Of a DNA stretch of 64,000 nucleotides, positions 1 to 7,752 are shown one piece after another. The notes under the pieces were generated by a model. That model saw nothing but the letters and a program-made list of their open reading frames with translations. It did no database searches and had not been told where the DNA came from. The DNA comes from Candidatus Chlamydia corallus (GTDB lineage: Bacteria; Chlamydiota; Chlamydiia; Chlamydiales; Chlamydiaceae). Each line of letters starts with the position of its first letter. Positions within the stretch are counted from its first letter, which is position 1. Location of the stretch: positions 310,001-374,000 of the forward strand of contig NZ_NWQK01000001.1 of the NCBI RefSeq assembly GCF_002817655.1, written 5' to 3'. The position numbers and the translations under genes are program-made.

Positions 1-856
1 CATTATTTAAGTCTTTCCATGCTTCTCTTAAAAAGAGAAGAAAGTCATTAAAATACAATATATTATGCTTCTTAGGGCTTTTGGCGACCATGGTAGCTTC
101 GTATCTTGAAAAGAACAATGCCATTACTGCATTGTGGACTTTAACTACAGCTGCAATATCTAAATGACTTAAAGCACTCTGATAAAATAATCTCAAAGGC
201 ACGTCATTTATGAGAACAAGCAAAGAGGCAATGTTTTTCACCTCTTCACTATTCCAGAGAAGTGTTTTTGTTAGAGGATCGCCTTCATTTACAGTCTCGT
301 ATAGCTTATTTTGCTTGTAGATAATCTGAACAAGAGCATCATTGTAAAAGCGTTTATCTTGCTCATCTAGCATGTAGAAAAGCTCATAGGAACGATCTCG
401 CTTGACTTCAACAAGGTTATTTAAAAAGCACTCAGGCTCTTTATGTTCTTGGGTCTCTTCAGCTGTCGAGAGATGATAGGTCTGAGGTTGTTTAAAATTC
501 TTTTTAACCTCATCATAGGCCCTATTAACTTCAGAATATTCCTCTAATAAAGATTTGTAGATGTCTTCTTGGTTTTCTAAAAAAGAAAAGACGTTTTGCA
601 CACCTGCAATTAAAAAATCCGATTCCTTAAGAACTTTGTCTGCATGATTTTTTGAAACACAACTTACTTCAAGTAGATAGTTTTCAACATTTTTCAAAGC
701 TTCTTTCATTGCCATTACAGAAGAGCATGTCTGCTTTCTCTGATCTAAACGCGCAGGACTATCCAGGTAGGAACTATCGGAGGTAGCTCGGGAAATCTCC
801 TTGAGTTTTTCCAAATTTGCTAAAGCCTGTTCAAAGTTACGTCGAGACCCTTTCAT
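1..856 (-). CDS. CT837-like hypothetical protein (3' part beyond window)
   Basis: An open frame of about 285 codons begins at an ATG at 856 and runs without a stop to the left edge, so only the N-terminal part is visible. A strong Shine-Dalgarno, GAGGAGG, lies just upstream. The protein starts MKGSRRNFEQALANLEKL and is rich in Glu, Lys and Leu, consistent with helical or coiled-coil structure. There is no signal peptide or membrane segment in the visible part. I recognise no enzyme motif. From its place upstream of pheS and its length it probably matches the chlamydial hypothetical family typified by CT837, but this rests on remembered gene order. The frame being open over the whole stretch supports a real gene; its function is unknown. 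Confidence 0.8.
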   Translation of the reverse strand, partial: MKGSRRNFEQALANLEKLKEISRATSDSSYLDSPARLDQRKQTCSSVMAMKEALKNVENYLLEVSCVSKNHADKVLKESDFLIAGVQNVFSFLENQEDIYKSLLEEYSEVNRAYDEVKKNFKQPQTYHLSTAEETQEHKEPECFLNNLVEVKRDRSYELFYMLDEQDKRFYNDALVQIIYKQNKLYETVNEGDPLTKTLLWNSEEVKNIASLLVLINDVPLRLFYQSALSHLDIAAVVKVHNAVMALFFSRYEATMVAKSPKKHNILYFNDFLLFLREAWKDLNN

Positions 857-1140
857 TCTACCTCCTCGATGGAACCAAAAAAGTTAGATTATTTTTTATG
901 AGATCGTTTTTCTAATTTATTATAAAAATAAATTAACTATCAATTTATTTAAGAATAAAAAGAAAACAAAGAAACACAAATAATTAATAAATAGAAAATT
1001 AAAAATTAATAAAACTATAAATCATTGAGAAGAAAGAGATTAAAAGGAAATAAAAAAGAGAAATGGTTGAATATGAGTGACTCGCAGCTCCTAACCGCAA
1101 AGCCCTTTCTCCACCGTAAGGAACTTGTACCAAAAGGAAA

Positions 1141-1225
1141 CGGAAGAAGAGGGATTCGAACCCCCGGACCCTTTCAGGTCTCCTGTTTTCAAGACAGGTG
1201 CATTAAACCGCTCTGCCATTCTTCC
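1141..1225 (-). tRNA. tRNA-Ser (UGA anticodon)
   Basis: Read on the minus strand, the sequence folds as a class II tRNA: acceptor strand GGAAGAA, anticodon stem-loop CCTGTCT-TGA-AAACAGG, a long variable arm as expected for serine, and the T arm GGGGGTTCGAATCCC. The anticodon TGA reads UCN serine codons. The 5' end begins directly after the stop codon of pheS at 1226, so it is probably processed from the pheS transcript. The 3' CCA is not encoded. Confidence 0.95.
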
Positions 1226-2245
1226 TTAAGCAAATTGTTGTAAAAACCTCAAATCGTTTTCACTAAAAAGACGGATATCCGAGACGCCATGCTTTAACAT
1301 AGCTAATCTTTCAATTCCCATGCCAACAGCATACCCAGAATAGATTTCAGGATCAATATCTCCGTTGCGCAGTACTTGGGGATGAATCATTCCCGCTCCT
1401 GCAACTTCTAGCCACCCTGTATATTTACAAAGAGTACATCCCTTGCCACAACATTCACAAGAGACATCGACCTCTATACCTGGTTCAACAAAAGGAAAGT
1501 AACTATGTCTAAAACGCAGCTCTGCTTTCCTTTCGAAAAAGGAATGGTAAAATGTACTTAAGATTGCAGTCAAGTCTGAAAATGTTACATTGTGATCTAT
1601 ATAAAATGCTTCCACCTGATGGAAGAGTACATGAGAACGGGCAGAAATATCTTCGTTACGAAAACATAGACCAGGTGCAACAACTTTAATTGGTGGTTGT
1701 TGCTTTTTTAGTTCACGAACCTGAACATTTGATGTATGTGTTCGCAACACTGTTGTAGCATCTAGATAGAAAGTATCATGCATCTGCCTAGCAGGATGAT
1801 CTTCAGTAAAATTCAGCAAAGTAAAATTATTGGCTTCGCTTTCAATATTGGGGGCTTCTCGAACACAAAATCCTAGGTGAACAAAAATATCAACAACGTT
1901 ATCAAGAATGCTTTTTAAAATATGTCTACGACCACCGTGTTGAAAATTTCCTGAAAGGGAGATATCTATTTTTTCTTTAGAAAAGGCTTCGGCTTGTTCT
2001 AAAGAAAAAATTAGAAGACTTTTTTCGTGGAAAAGCCCCTCTACATAAGTCTTAAAGTCATTTATAAGGGAACCAACTCTTGCCTTGTCTGTACACCGCT
2101 TTAATTTTTCGGAGAAACTACGAAAAATACCCTTTTTTCCTAGGTAATGTACTTTGAGATCCGCAAGTGCCTTAGAAGAGTTCACCTGATTTAACTCAGA
2201 ATGAAATTGTTGCTTTACAGCTTCAAGCTCTTCTTTCATTTCCAT
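1226..2245 (-). CDS. pheS: Phenylalanyl-tRNA synthetase alpha subunit
   Basis: This 339-residue protein is the catalytic subunit of the (alpha-beta)2 PheRS that charges tRNA-Phe in the cytoplasm. It has an N-terminal helical arm (about residues 1-95) followed by a class II synthetase core. Motif 2 is seen as GLCFRNEDISARSHVLFHQ near residue 190, and motif 3 as GMGIERLAM near the C-terminus. A cysteine-rich insert, CECCGKGCTLC, around residue 262 is typical of one PheS branch. The length fits the bacterial family. It lies 14 nt after rplT in the infC-rpmI-rplT-pheS order common in bacteria, and its TAA stop abuts tRNA-Ser. The beta subunit is not in this window. Confidence 0.97.
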   Translation of the reverse strand: MEMKEELEAVKQQFHSELNQVNSSKALADLKVHYLGKKGIFRSFSEKLKRCTDKARVGSLINDFKTYVEGLFHEKSLLIFSLEQAEAFSKEKIDISLSGNFQHGGRRHILKSILDNVVDIFVHLGFCVREAPNIESEANNFTLLNFTEDHPARQMHDTFYLDATTVLRTHTSNVQVRELKKQQPPIKVVAPGLCFRNEDISARSHVLFHQVEAFYIDHNVTFSDLTAILSTFYHSFFERKAELRFRHSYFPFVEPGIEVDVSCECCGKGCTLCKYTGWLEVAGAGMIHPQVLRNGDIDPEIYSGYAVGMGIERLAMLKHGVSDIRLFSENDLRFLQQFA

Positions 2246-2259
2246 AGAAACTCTGGTCC

Positions 2260-2625
2260 CTAAATTGTGGCTTCCAAAGCTTTTTTAGCTTCATTTGCAA
2301 TTTCTGCAAAACCTTCAGGATTATGGATAGCTATTTCTGAAAGCATTTTTCTATTTAAAGAAATGTTGGCACATTTCAAGCCATTGATTAAACGGCTATA
2401 AGAGAGACCGTGAATTCTTGAAGCGACATTAAGACGAGCAATCCAAAGGCTACGAAAATCCCCTTTACGGTCTTTCCTATGCATATAATTGAATGCCATG
2501 GCGCGCATGACACTAGAACAGCTCTGACGAATATGTCCTTTTCTATCACCCCAGAAGCCCTTAGCTTGTTTTAATATACGTTTACGACGACGTCTAGAAG
2601 CTACTGAACCTGTTGCTCTTACCAT
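2260..2625 (-). CDS. rplT: 50S ribosomal protein L20
   Basis: This 121-residue basic protein matches L20: MVRATGSVASRRRRKRILKQ, then the conserved GFWGDRKG and AYNYMHRKDRK-like segments, and the family's usual length. L20 binds 23S rRNA early in large-subunit assembly. The gene sits between rpmI and pheS with gaps of about 18 and 14 nt, so it is almost surely cotranscribed. In other bacteria L20 represses this operon by binding its leader; no such site was identified here. Confidence 0.97.
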   Translation of the reverse strand: MVRATGSVASRRRRKRILKQAKGFWGDRKGHIRQSCSSVMRAMAFNYMHRKDRKGDFRSLWIARLNVASRIHGLSYSRLINGLKCANISLNRKMLSEIAIHNPEGFAEIANEAKKALEATI

Positions 2626-2643
2626 AACTAAATTTCCTTACCT

Positions 2644-2838
2644 TTAAACAAGCATCATTCGCTTATACATACCTACCTGACCTTTATCCACAAGAGGCTG
2701 CTTAGATAGATTGCGTTTTTCTTGTGAAGACTTTTTTGACAACTTATGTCTCTTCCCAGGACGAGTTCTTTTTAATTGGCCTGAGCCTGTTAATTTAAAA
2801 CGTGCTGCAACAGACTTATTGCTTTTCATCTTGGGCAT
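2644..2838 (-). CDS. rpmI: 50S ribosomal protein L35
   Basis: This 64-residue basic protein has the L35 pattern: [20 protein letters not shown], followed by a [10 protein letters not shown]-like stretch. L35 is a small 23S rRNA-binding protein of the large subunit. Its start lies inside the 3' end of infC, a 23-nt overlap, which suggests translational coupling between IF-3 and L35. It precedes rplT in the conserved order. Confidence 0.96.
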   Translation of the reverse strand: MPKMKSNKSVAARFKLTGSGQLKRTRPGKRHKLSKKSSQEKRNLSKQPLVDKGQVGMYKRMMLV

Positions 2839-3376
2839 GAGACTTTTCCTGTTTTTTCTTTGCTTTTACCGTTCCTGGAGCCACAACACAAATCAAAGAA
2901 CGACCTGCCAACTTGGGTTCAGCTTCAACAAAACCAATATCGTCTAAACCCAGGCTCATTTTTTGAACAACTTTAAAACCATGTTCTGGATAAGCTAATT
3001 CTCTACCTCGGAACATGCATGTAATTTTTACTTTATTTCCCTTTTCAACAAAGGCACGTGCTTGCTTTAACTTAGTCAAAAAGTCATTTTCGTCTATGTT
3101 AGGTTTAAGCTTAACTTCTTTTATGCGCACCTGATGTTGTGCTTTTTTGCTGTCCTTTTCTTTTTTTGTCAGATCATAGCGATACTTACCGTAATCCATG
3201 ATCTTACATACGGGAGGCTCACTATTTGAAGCAACTTCAACTAGATCAAGACCCGCCTCTCGGGCTAAATCCAAAGCATCTTTAATAGCCAGTATTCCTA
3301 GCTGTTCTCCCCCTGAACCGATGAGACGAACTTTAGGAGCTCGTATTTGCCTGTTAATCTTAAAATTTAATGCCAC
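2816..3376 (-). CDS. infC: Translation initiation factor IF-3 (GTG start)
   Basis: The 186-residue protein has the two IF-3 domains: an N-terminal domain beginning [18 protein letters not shown], with the [22 protein letters not shown] signature near residues 47-68, and a C-terminal domain with [10 protein letters not shown] and MFRGRE. IF-3 binds the 30S subunit and checks the start codon and initiator tRNA. The start is GTG at 3376; an in-frame TAG two codons upstream leaves little choice. A non-ATG start is typical of infC, where rare start codons permit autoregulation. The 3' end overlaps rpmI by 23 nt. It is the first gene of the translation operon. Confidence 0.96.
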   Translation of the reverse strand: MALNFKINRQIRAPKVRLIGSGGEQLGILAIKDALDLAREAGLDLVEVASNSEPPVCKIMDYGKYRYDLTKKEKDSKKAQHQVRIKEVKLKPNIDENDFLTKLKQARAFVEKGNKVKITCMFRGRELAYPEHGFKVVQKMSLGLDDIGFVEAEPKLAGRSLICVVAPGTVKAKKKQEKSHAQDEKQ

Positions 3377-3763
3377 ACTCTATCTCAATTTCCTGTTAAG
3401 ACAATTGCTATGGTCTGAAAGCACTGTGTGTTCCAGAAAAGACAATCTGATCTTTTATCCATTCTAGACAAGAAGAAGGTTATCTTAGGGTATTAGGAAA
3501 AGAAAAGCAACGGAAATCCCTTTCTCATAATTATCCCTGTTGTCTTTATAAATTAAAAATTTTATAGCAAAAATCTCCACCAACTCTTTCTCTAAATCAA
3601 AAAATAGGTGTGTTCTGAAAACAAAGTACATTTTTCAACTAAGAAGTTTTTGTTGCAATTAAAACTTTCTACTAGATAACCTGATTTCTTTCTCACAACT
3701 TCTTAGCTAAGGACCTCTTTAGCAGTTAAATGTGTATTATTAACTATTTTTTGGGTGCTTATC
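3377..3763. other. Divergent intergenic region infC / nusB
   Basis: This AT-rich gap of about 390 bp separates divergently read infC and nusB, so it should carry at least two promoters. One candidate for infC is listed separately. For nusB I found only weak candidates around 3650-3690. No ORF with a convincing start, RNA gene or repeat was seen. Confidence 0.6.
3482..3510 (-). promoter_or_regulatory. Possible promoter for infC operon
   Basis: On the minus strand a TTGCTT hexamer (3505-3510) is followed after 17 bp by TAAGAT (3482-3487), about 105 nt before the infC start. The spacing is ideal, but both hexamers match the sigma-70-type consensus only partly. The call rests on sequence alone. 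Confidence 0.35.
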
Positions 3764-4264
3764 ATGGCCACATTGAGTCCTGAAAAACTTTCGGGGTCTG
3801 CTATTTCAATCTCTAAGGAATTCCCTCCTCAAAAGATGCGAGAAATCATCTTACAGATGTTATATGCTTTGGATATGGCTCCTCTAGCAGAGGAAAGTTT
3901 AGTTCCTCTACTTATGTCGCAAACTGCGGCATCTCAGAAACAGGTTCTCATAGCTTTAAGCCAAACTAAAAGAATTTTAGAAAAATCCCCAGAATTGGAT
4001 CTAATTATTGGAAGTACCCTTAAAAATAAGTCTTTTGATAGTTTAGATCTTATGGAAAAAAATGTCTTACGCCTGACCCTCTTTGAGCATTTTTATAGCC
4101 AACCCATTAACGAAGCGATTCTTATTGCAGAAGCAATTCGTCTAGTTAAAAAGTTTAGTTATTCAGAAGCCTGTCCTTTCATTCACGCGGTTTTAAATGA
4201 CATTTTCACAAAGTCGCCCCCAAATGAAAATTCTTTAAACTTCTGTCAAATTAACTTAGACTGA
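3764..4264 (+). CDS. nusB: Transcription antitermination factor NusB
   Basis: The protein has about 166 residues and matches the all-helical NusB family: an N-terminal REIILQMLYALDM helix, a central LDLIIGSTLKNKSFDSLDLMEKNVLRL block, and PINEAILIAEAIRLVKKFS, the typical 'NEAVELAK' segment. NusB with S10 binds boxA RNA to prevent termination in rRNA operons. An in-frame GTG lies three codons upstream (3755); the ATG at 3764 was preferred because ATG is the commoner start, although the Shine-Dalgarno is weak for both. The N-terminus has about 20 more residues than a minimal NusB. murB follows 12 nt downstream. Confidence 0.88.
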   Translation: MATLSPEKLSGSAISISKEFPPQKMREIILQMLYALDMAPLAEESLVPLLMSQTAASQKQVLIALSQTKRILEKSPELDLIIGSTLKNKSFDSLDLMEKNVLRLTLFEHFYSQPINEAILIAEAIRLVKKFSYSEACPFIHAVLNDIFTKSPPNENSLNFCQINLD

Positions 4265-4276
4265 GGGATTCTCAAA

Positions 4277-5191
4277 ATGAAAGAATCTGCACCACCACAT
4301 TTTCCTTTTCCTGTTCGTCGCAGTGTGTGGCTGAACAGGTATTCGACATTCCGCATTGGAGGGCCTGCAAATTACTTTAAAGCTGTCCATACTATTGATG
4401 AAGCTCGTGAAGTTATCCGTTTCCTACATTCAATAAACTACCCCTTCCTCATCTTAGGGAAAGGCTCGAACTGTTTATTTGATGACCGTGGTTTTGACGG
4501 CTTTGTACTCTACAATGCTATCTATGGTAAAAAGTTCCTAGAAGATGCCTGTATTAAAGCATATTCTGGTCTTTCCTTTTCAGCTTTAGGAAAAGCTACT
4601 GCCTATAATGGATATTCAGGACTAGAGTTTGCTGCAGGGATACCTGGATCTGTTGGCGGGGCCATTTTTATGAATGCAGGGACAAACCAAAGTGACATAT
4701 CTTCCGTAATAAAAAACGTGGAAACAATCAACTCTGAGGGTAAGCTTTGTTCCTATTCTTTGGAACAATTGGATTTGGGCTACCGATCGTCTCGCTTCCA
4801 TAGGGAGCAAGAATTTATTTTATCAGCAACCTTCCAACTTTCAAAAAAACAAGTCTCTGCCGATCACTCAAAATCCATTCTTGAACAACGACTAATGACA
4901 CAACCCTACACACAGCCTTCTGCTGGCTGTATTTTCCGCAATCCCGAAGGTACTTGTGCAGGAAAACTTATTGATGAAGCTGGGTTAAAAGGGTTAGCGA
5001 TAGGAGGAGCTCAAATTTCTCCCACGCATGCAAACTTCATTGTCAACACAGGCAAGGCCACTTCTGACGAAGTCAAGCAACTGATAGCAATCATCCAATC
5101 GACTTTAAAAACCCAGGGCATTGATCTCGAACACGAAATTCGTATTATCCCATATCAACCTATGACATACTCCCCTGCCGCTGAAAAATAA
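4277..5191 (+). CDS. murB: UDP-N-acetylenolpyruvoylglucosamine reductase MurB
   Basis: MurB reduces UDP-GlcNAc-enolpyruvate to UDP-MurNAc with FAD and NADPH, the second committed step of peptidoglycan precursor synthesis. The 304-residue protein shows the FAD-binding signature with [10 protein letters not shown] near residue 25 and GKGSN at 61-65, then [15 protein letters not shown] around 120. The catalytic-serine region [10 protein letters not shown] lies near 215 and the conserved glutamate segment LEHEIRII near the C-terminus. The start has a GAGGG Shine-Dalgarno. The last 32 nt overlap the convergent mnmM gene. Chlamydiae make only a little septal peptidoglycan, yet keep this pathway. 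Confidence 0.96.
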   Translation: MKESAPPHFPFPVRRSVWLNRYSTFRIGGPANYFKAVHTIDEAREVIRFLHSINYPFLILGKGSNCLFDDRGFDGFVLYNAIYGKKFLEDACIKAYSGLSFSALGKATAYNGYSGLEFAAGIPGSVGGAIFMNAGTNQSDISSVIKNVETINSEGKLCSYSLEQLDLGYRSSRFHREQEFILSATFQLSKKQVSADHSKSILEQRLMTQPYTQPSAGCIFRNPEGTCAGKLIDEAGLKGLAIGGAQISPTHANFIVNTGKATSDEVKQLIAIIQSTLKTQGIDLEHEIRIIPYQPMTYSPAAEK

Positions 5192-5747
5192 AAAGTCGAG
5201 GAGCTTGAAACCGATTGACAGTGTAGAATGAACTCACGCACCAATCTTTAGGGTTTAACTGCTGCGCTAGACTCTGCACTGCGTAGGTTTCCCTTTCTCC
5301 TTCTGGATGACCTGGGTAGCATACAACAGTAACGAGTCCATCCGAGCGTACTATGTTTAAAGCGCATTCTAAACTAACTTCTGTAGTTCTTGCCAATGTA
5401 GTGATTGCTTTATTCCCTGCAGGAAGATAACCCAAGTTATAATGGATAAGTTTGGCATCTTTCTCTGAAAGATACTCATGAGACTGTTCTTTAATTTCAA
5501 TAATGGCTTTTTCTTCCTCTGACAGGTGTGTTTCGAATAATATTAAAGCGTGATTCAAGGCTTCTTTTTGAATATCGTACACAACAAGTTTTCCACACCC
5601 CTGAAGTAGCCGAGCTAAAAGAAGGCTATCTTTACCGTTTCCACAGGTTGCATCAATCACTGTATCCCCAGGAGAAACTATATTTTTAAAAATTTCATGC
5701 GATGCTTGAACTACATTATGAGTAAGCAGTCTATGACATGTAGACAT
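5160..5747 (-). CDS. mnmM: tRNA wobble-uridine methyltransferase MnmM (YtqB family)
   Basis: The 195-residue protein is a class I SAM methyltransferase. The SAM-binding motif [10 protein letters not shown] is at 32-41, and YDIQKEAL follows as the acidic loop. The segment [12 protein letters not shown] near 103-114 is diagnostic of the YtqB/rRNA_methylase family (PF06962). Members in Gram-positive bacteria methylate 5-aminomethyl-2-thiouridine at the tRNA wobble position, and that role is inferred here from family membership. It is annotated in older chlamydial genomes only as an rRNA methylase. It converges on murB with a 32-nt 3' overlap. Confidence 0.85.
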   Translation of the reverse strand: MSTCHRLLTHNVVQASHEIFKNIVSPGDTVIDATCGNGKDSLLLARLLQGCGKLVVYDIQKEALNHALILFETHLSEEEKAIIEIKEQSHEYLSEKDAKLIHYNLGYLPAGNKAITTLARTTEVSLECALNIVRSDGLVTVVCYPGHPEGERETYAVQSLAQQLNPKDWCVSSFYTVNRFQAPRLFIFQRQGSMS

Positions 5748-5758
5748 GAAGAAGCCTA

Positions 5759-5787
5759 TTGCAAAGATACCATTTTCTGGTTAGGAT
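5759..5787 (+). promoter_or_regulatory. Probable promoter of tRNA-Val
   Basis: TTGCAA (5759-5764) and TAGGAT (5782-5787) are separated by exactly 17 bp and end 13 nt before the mature tRNA-Val 5' end, the expected place for a tRNA promoter. The evidence is positional and sequence-based only. Confidence 0.5.
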
Positions 5788-5800
5788 AATAACCAAATTT

Positions 5801-5874
5801 GGGGTATTAGCTCAGTTGGTTAGAGCGTCACGTTGACATCGTGAAGGTCAGCTGTTCAAGTCAGCTATATCCCA
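5801..5874 (+). tRNA. tRNA-Val (GAC anticodon)
   Basis: A complete cloverleaf is visible: acceptor GGGGTAT pairing with ATATCCC, D arm GCTCAGTTGGTTAGAGC, anticodon stem CACGT/ATCGTG region with loop TTGACAT, and T arm GTTCAAGTC. The anticodon GAC reads GUY valine codons. No 3' CCA is encoded. The last 10 bases overlap the 3' end of trmB on the other strand, so the tRNA tail also encodes the final residues and stop of that enzyme. Confidence 0.93.
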
Positions 5875-6539
5875 GCCTTCTTTATAAATTCCGTATAAAA
5901 AATTTCTTGTCCTTTTGTCCGCCAAAGGTTTTCAAACCAGGAGTTGCCATAATTATCTGCCATTTTTATATAATGCGGTGTTTCCATTCTTGGAGTTAAA
6001 AGTGTTTGCAGAATCGTTACAGACTCCAAGAGGTATGCCTTATCATCAGTAGCTAAAGCAAAAACTGCCGAATCTTGAAGGGTACGAGCTACTTCTTGAA
6101 CAAATGGGCCTTGGAAAAGGCGGTGTTTACGATGTCGAAACTTCGGCCAGGGATCTGGGAAATTAACAACAAGGCGTTGCAGAAATTGGTCTGGAACATA
6201 GTACTGAAAAAAGGTCTCGGCAGCACCACAGACAATTCTTAGGTTTGGGATGCGATGGTTGATCATTTTGGACCAAATTTTCCTTACCCTATCAAAGCGC
6301 TGCTCCACAGTGATCCAAAGCATCTGAGGATTTTTCTGAGCTTGGGCAACTACCCAATCACCATTACCAGAACATAATTCACAAGCTATAGAGGTATGAT
6401 TTTGAAAAAATTCTTGATGATAGCCTGTTGAAAAATCCTGATGTTCGAAGTAGTGTTTAGGAACGTAGAGAACTCCATCCCGAATACAGGGTCGACGTTC
6501 TTTCCATAAAAATGGTGGGGACAAATCTTGCGGCTTCAT
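5865..6539 (-). CDS. trmB: tRNA (guanine-N7)-methyltransferase TrmB
   Basis: TrmB makes m7G46 in the variable loop of tRNAs using SAM. With the ATG at 6539 the protein has 224 residues; the SAM motif CELCSGNGDW is at 53-62 and the family signature FPDPWPKFRHRKHR at 127-140. An upstream TTG (6647) would add 36 residues, but these have no family features. I prefer the ATG, which also fits the usual length, although its Shine-Dalgarno is weak. The TAG stop and last residues lie inside the 3' end of the oppositely oriented tRNA-Val gene. Confidence 0.9.
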   Translation of the reverse strand: MKPQDLSPPFLWKERRPCIRDGVLYVPKHYFEHQDFSTGYHQEFFQNHTSIACELCSGNGDWVVAQAQKNPQMLWITVEQRFDRVRKIWSKMINHRIPNLRIVCGAAETFFQYYVPDQFLQRLVVNFPDPWPKFRHRKHRLFQGPFVQEVARTLQDSAVFALATDDKAYLLESVTILQTLLTPRMETPHYIKMADNYGNSWFENLWRTKGQEIFYTEFIKKAGI

Positions 6540-6691
6540 GAAACAACAGAGATCAGAGACTGGTTGCTTGAGAAAAGTATAAAGCTTCTTGAAGTTTTCT
6601 CTAAGGACTTTCTTCTGCAGGGAGACAGGGTAAACCCTGAGAGACAATATTTAGGACCGTCTCTCAAAACTTCCATTAAAAAGATTGTAAA

Positions 6692-7732
6692 TTACCAATT
6701 CAAATTACCAGCAGTTTGATATTCGGTAACCCGGGTTTCAAAGAAATTCTTTTCTTTATTAAGATCCATAGTTTCGCTCATCCAAGGAAAAGGATTTCTG
6801 GCGTGATAGATAGGTTTTAACCCGATTCTCTCTAAGCGACGATCTGCAATATGACGAACGTAATCTATGAACATTGAAGATTTTAATCCCAAGATTCCTC
6901 GAGGCAAACAATCTTTAGCATACTCAATCTCAAGCTCCACAGCTTTTTCAATAAGAGTCTTGATTTCTTCTTGTAATTCTGGAGACCAAACTTCAGGATT
7001 TTCTTCTTTAATTCCATTGATAAGATCGATTCCAAAGTTTAGATGTATGGTTTCGTCTCTAAGGATATATTGGTACTGTTCCCCAATTCCTGTCATTTTG
7101 TTTTGTCTATGGAAAGAAAGAATCATCACAAAACCACTATAGAAGAAGATTCCTTCCATAATGATGTAGTATCCAACTAAGTTTTTAATGAAATGTCCAA
7201 GGCCTTCTGTAGACTCTACAGAAAAGTTAGGATCAAGGACATCTACGGTTAATGTCATTTGAAAATCATCTTTAGCTTTAATTGAAGCTCTTTCATTGTA
7301 GGCATTGAATACTTCTCTTTCATCAAGTCCTAGAGACTCACAAATATAAAGGAATGTATGTGTATGTACAGCTTCTTCAAAAGCTTGGCGTAACAAATAC
7401 TGTCTTGCTTCAGGGTTAGTGATATGTTTGAAGATAGCAAGAACAATGTTATTTCCAACAAGGCTTTCCGCTGTACTAAAAAATCCTAGGTTTAACAAAA
7501 TTACCCTGCGTTCATCTTCAGACAGTGCATCTGATTTCCATAATTCGATATCCCTCGCCATAGGGACTTCTGTAGGGAGCCAGTTGTTTGCACACCCATT
7601 AAGGTAATGTTCCCAAGCCCATTTATACTTAATAGGAACTAGCTGATTGACGTCAACTTGATTACAATTCACCAACCCTTTTTTACTGACTTCTACTCGT
7701 TTGAGCTTTCCGTCTAAAATATCTGACTCCAT
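6692..7732 (-). CDS. nrdB: Class Ic ribonucleotide reductase small subunit
   Basis: This is the R2 subunit that holds the radical-initiating metal site for reduction of ribonucleoside diphosphates. With the ATG at 7732 (GAGGAG Shine-Dalgarno 4 nt upstream) it has 346 residues. Metal ligands Glu89, Glu120 and His123 are visible, and position 127, which is the radical tyrosine in standard class Ia enzymes, is phenylalanine (EEAVHTHTF). This is the hallmark of class Ic, where a Mn(IV)/Fe(III) cofactor replaces the tyrosyl radical. It follows nrdA after 20 nt and must be cotranscribed. A longer frame starting upstream overlaps nrdA and is unlikely. Confidence 0.97.
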   Translation of the reverse strand: MESDILDGKLKRVEVSKKGLVNCNQVDVNQLVPIKYKWAWEHYLNGCANNWLPTEVPMARDIELWKSDALSEDERRVILLNLGFFSTAESLVGNNIVLAIFKHITNPEARQYLLRQAFEEAVHTHTFLYICESLGLDEREVFNAYNERASIKAKDDFQMTLTVDVLDPNFSVESTEGLGHFIKNLVGYYIIMEGIFFYSGFVMILSFHRQNKMTGIGEQYQYILRDETIHLNFGIDLINGIKEENPEVWSPELQEEIKTLIEKAVELEIEYAKDCLPRGILGLKSSMFIDYVRHIADRRLERIGLKPIYHARNPFPWMSETMDLNKEKNFFETRVTEYQTAGNLNW

Positions 7733-7752
7733 TTTAGCTCCTCTTTTTTCCA

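Noticed and set aside
1025-1243. 72-codon plus-strand ORF
   Set aside because: It covers the tRNA-Ser gene on the opposite strand, including its T arm, and is clearly a shadow.
6540-6647. N-terminal extension of TrmB from a TTG codon
   Set aside because: The extra 36 residues show no family features and the shorter form has the usual length.
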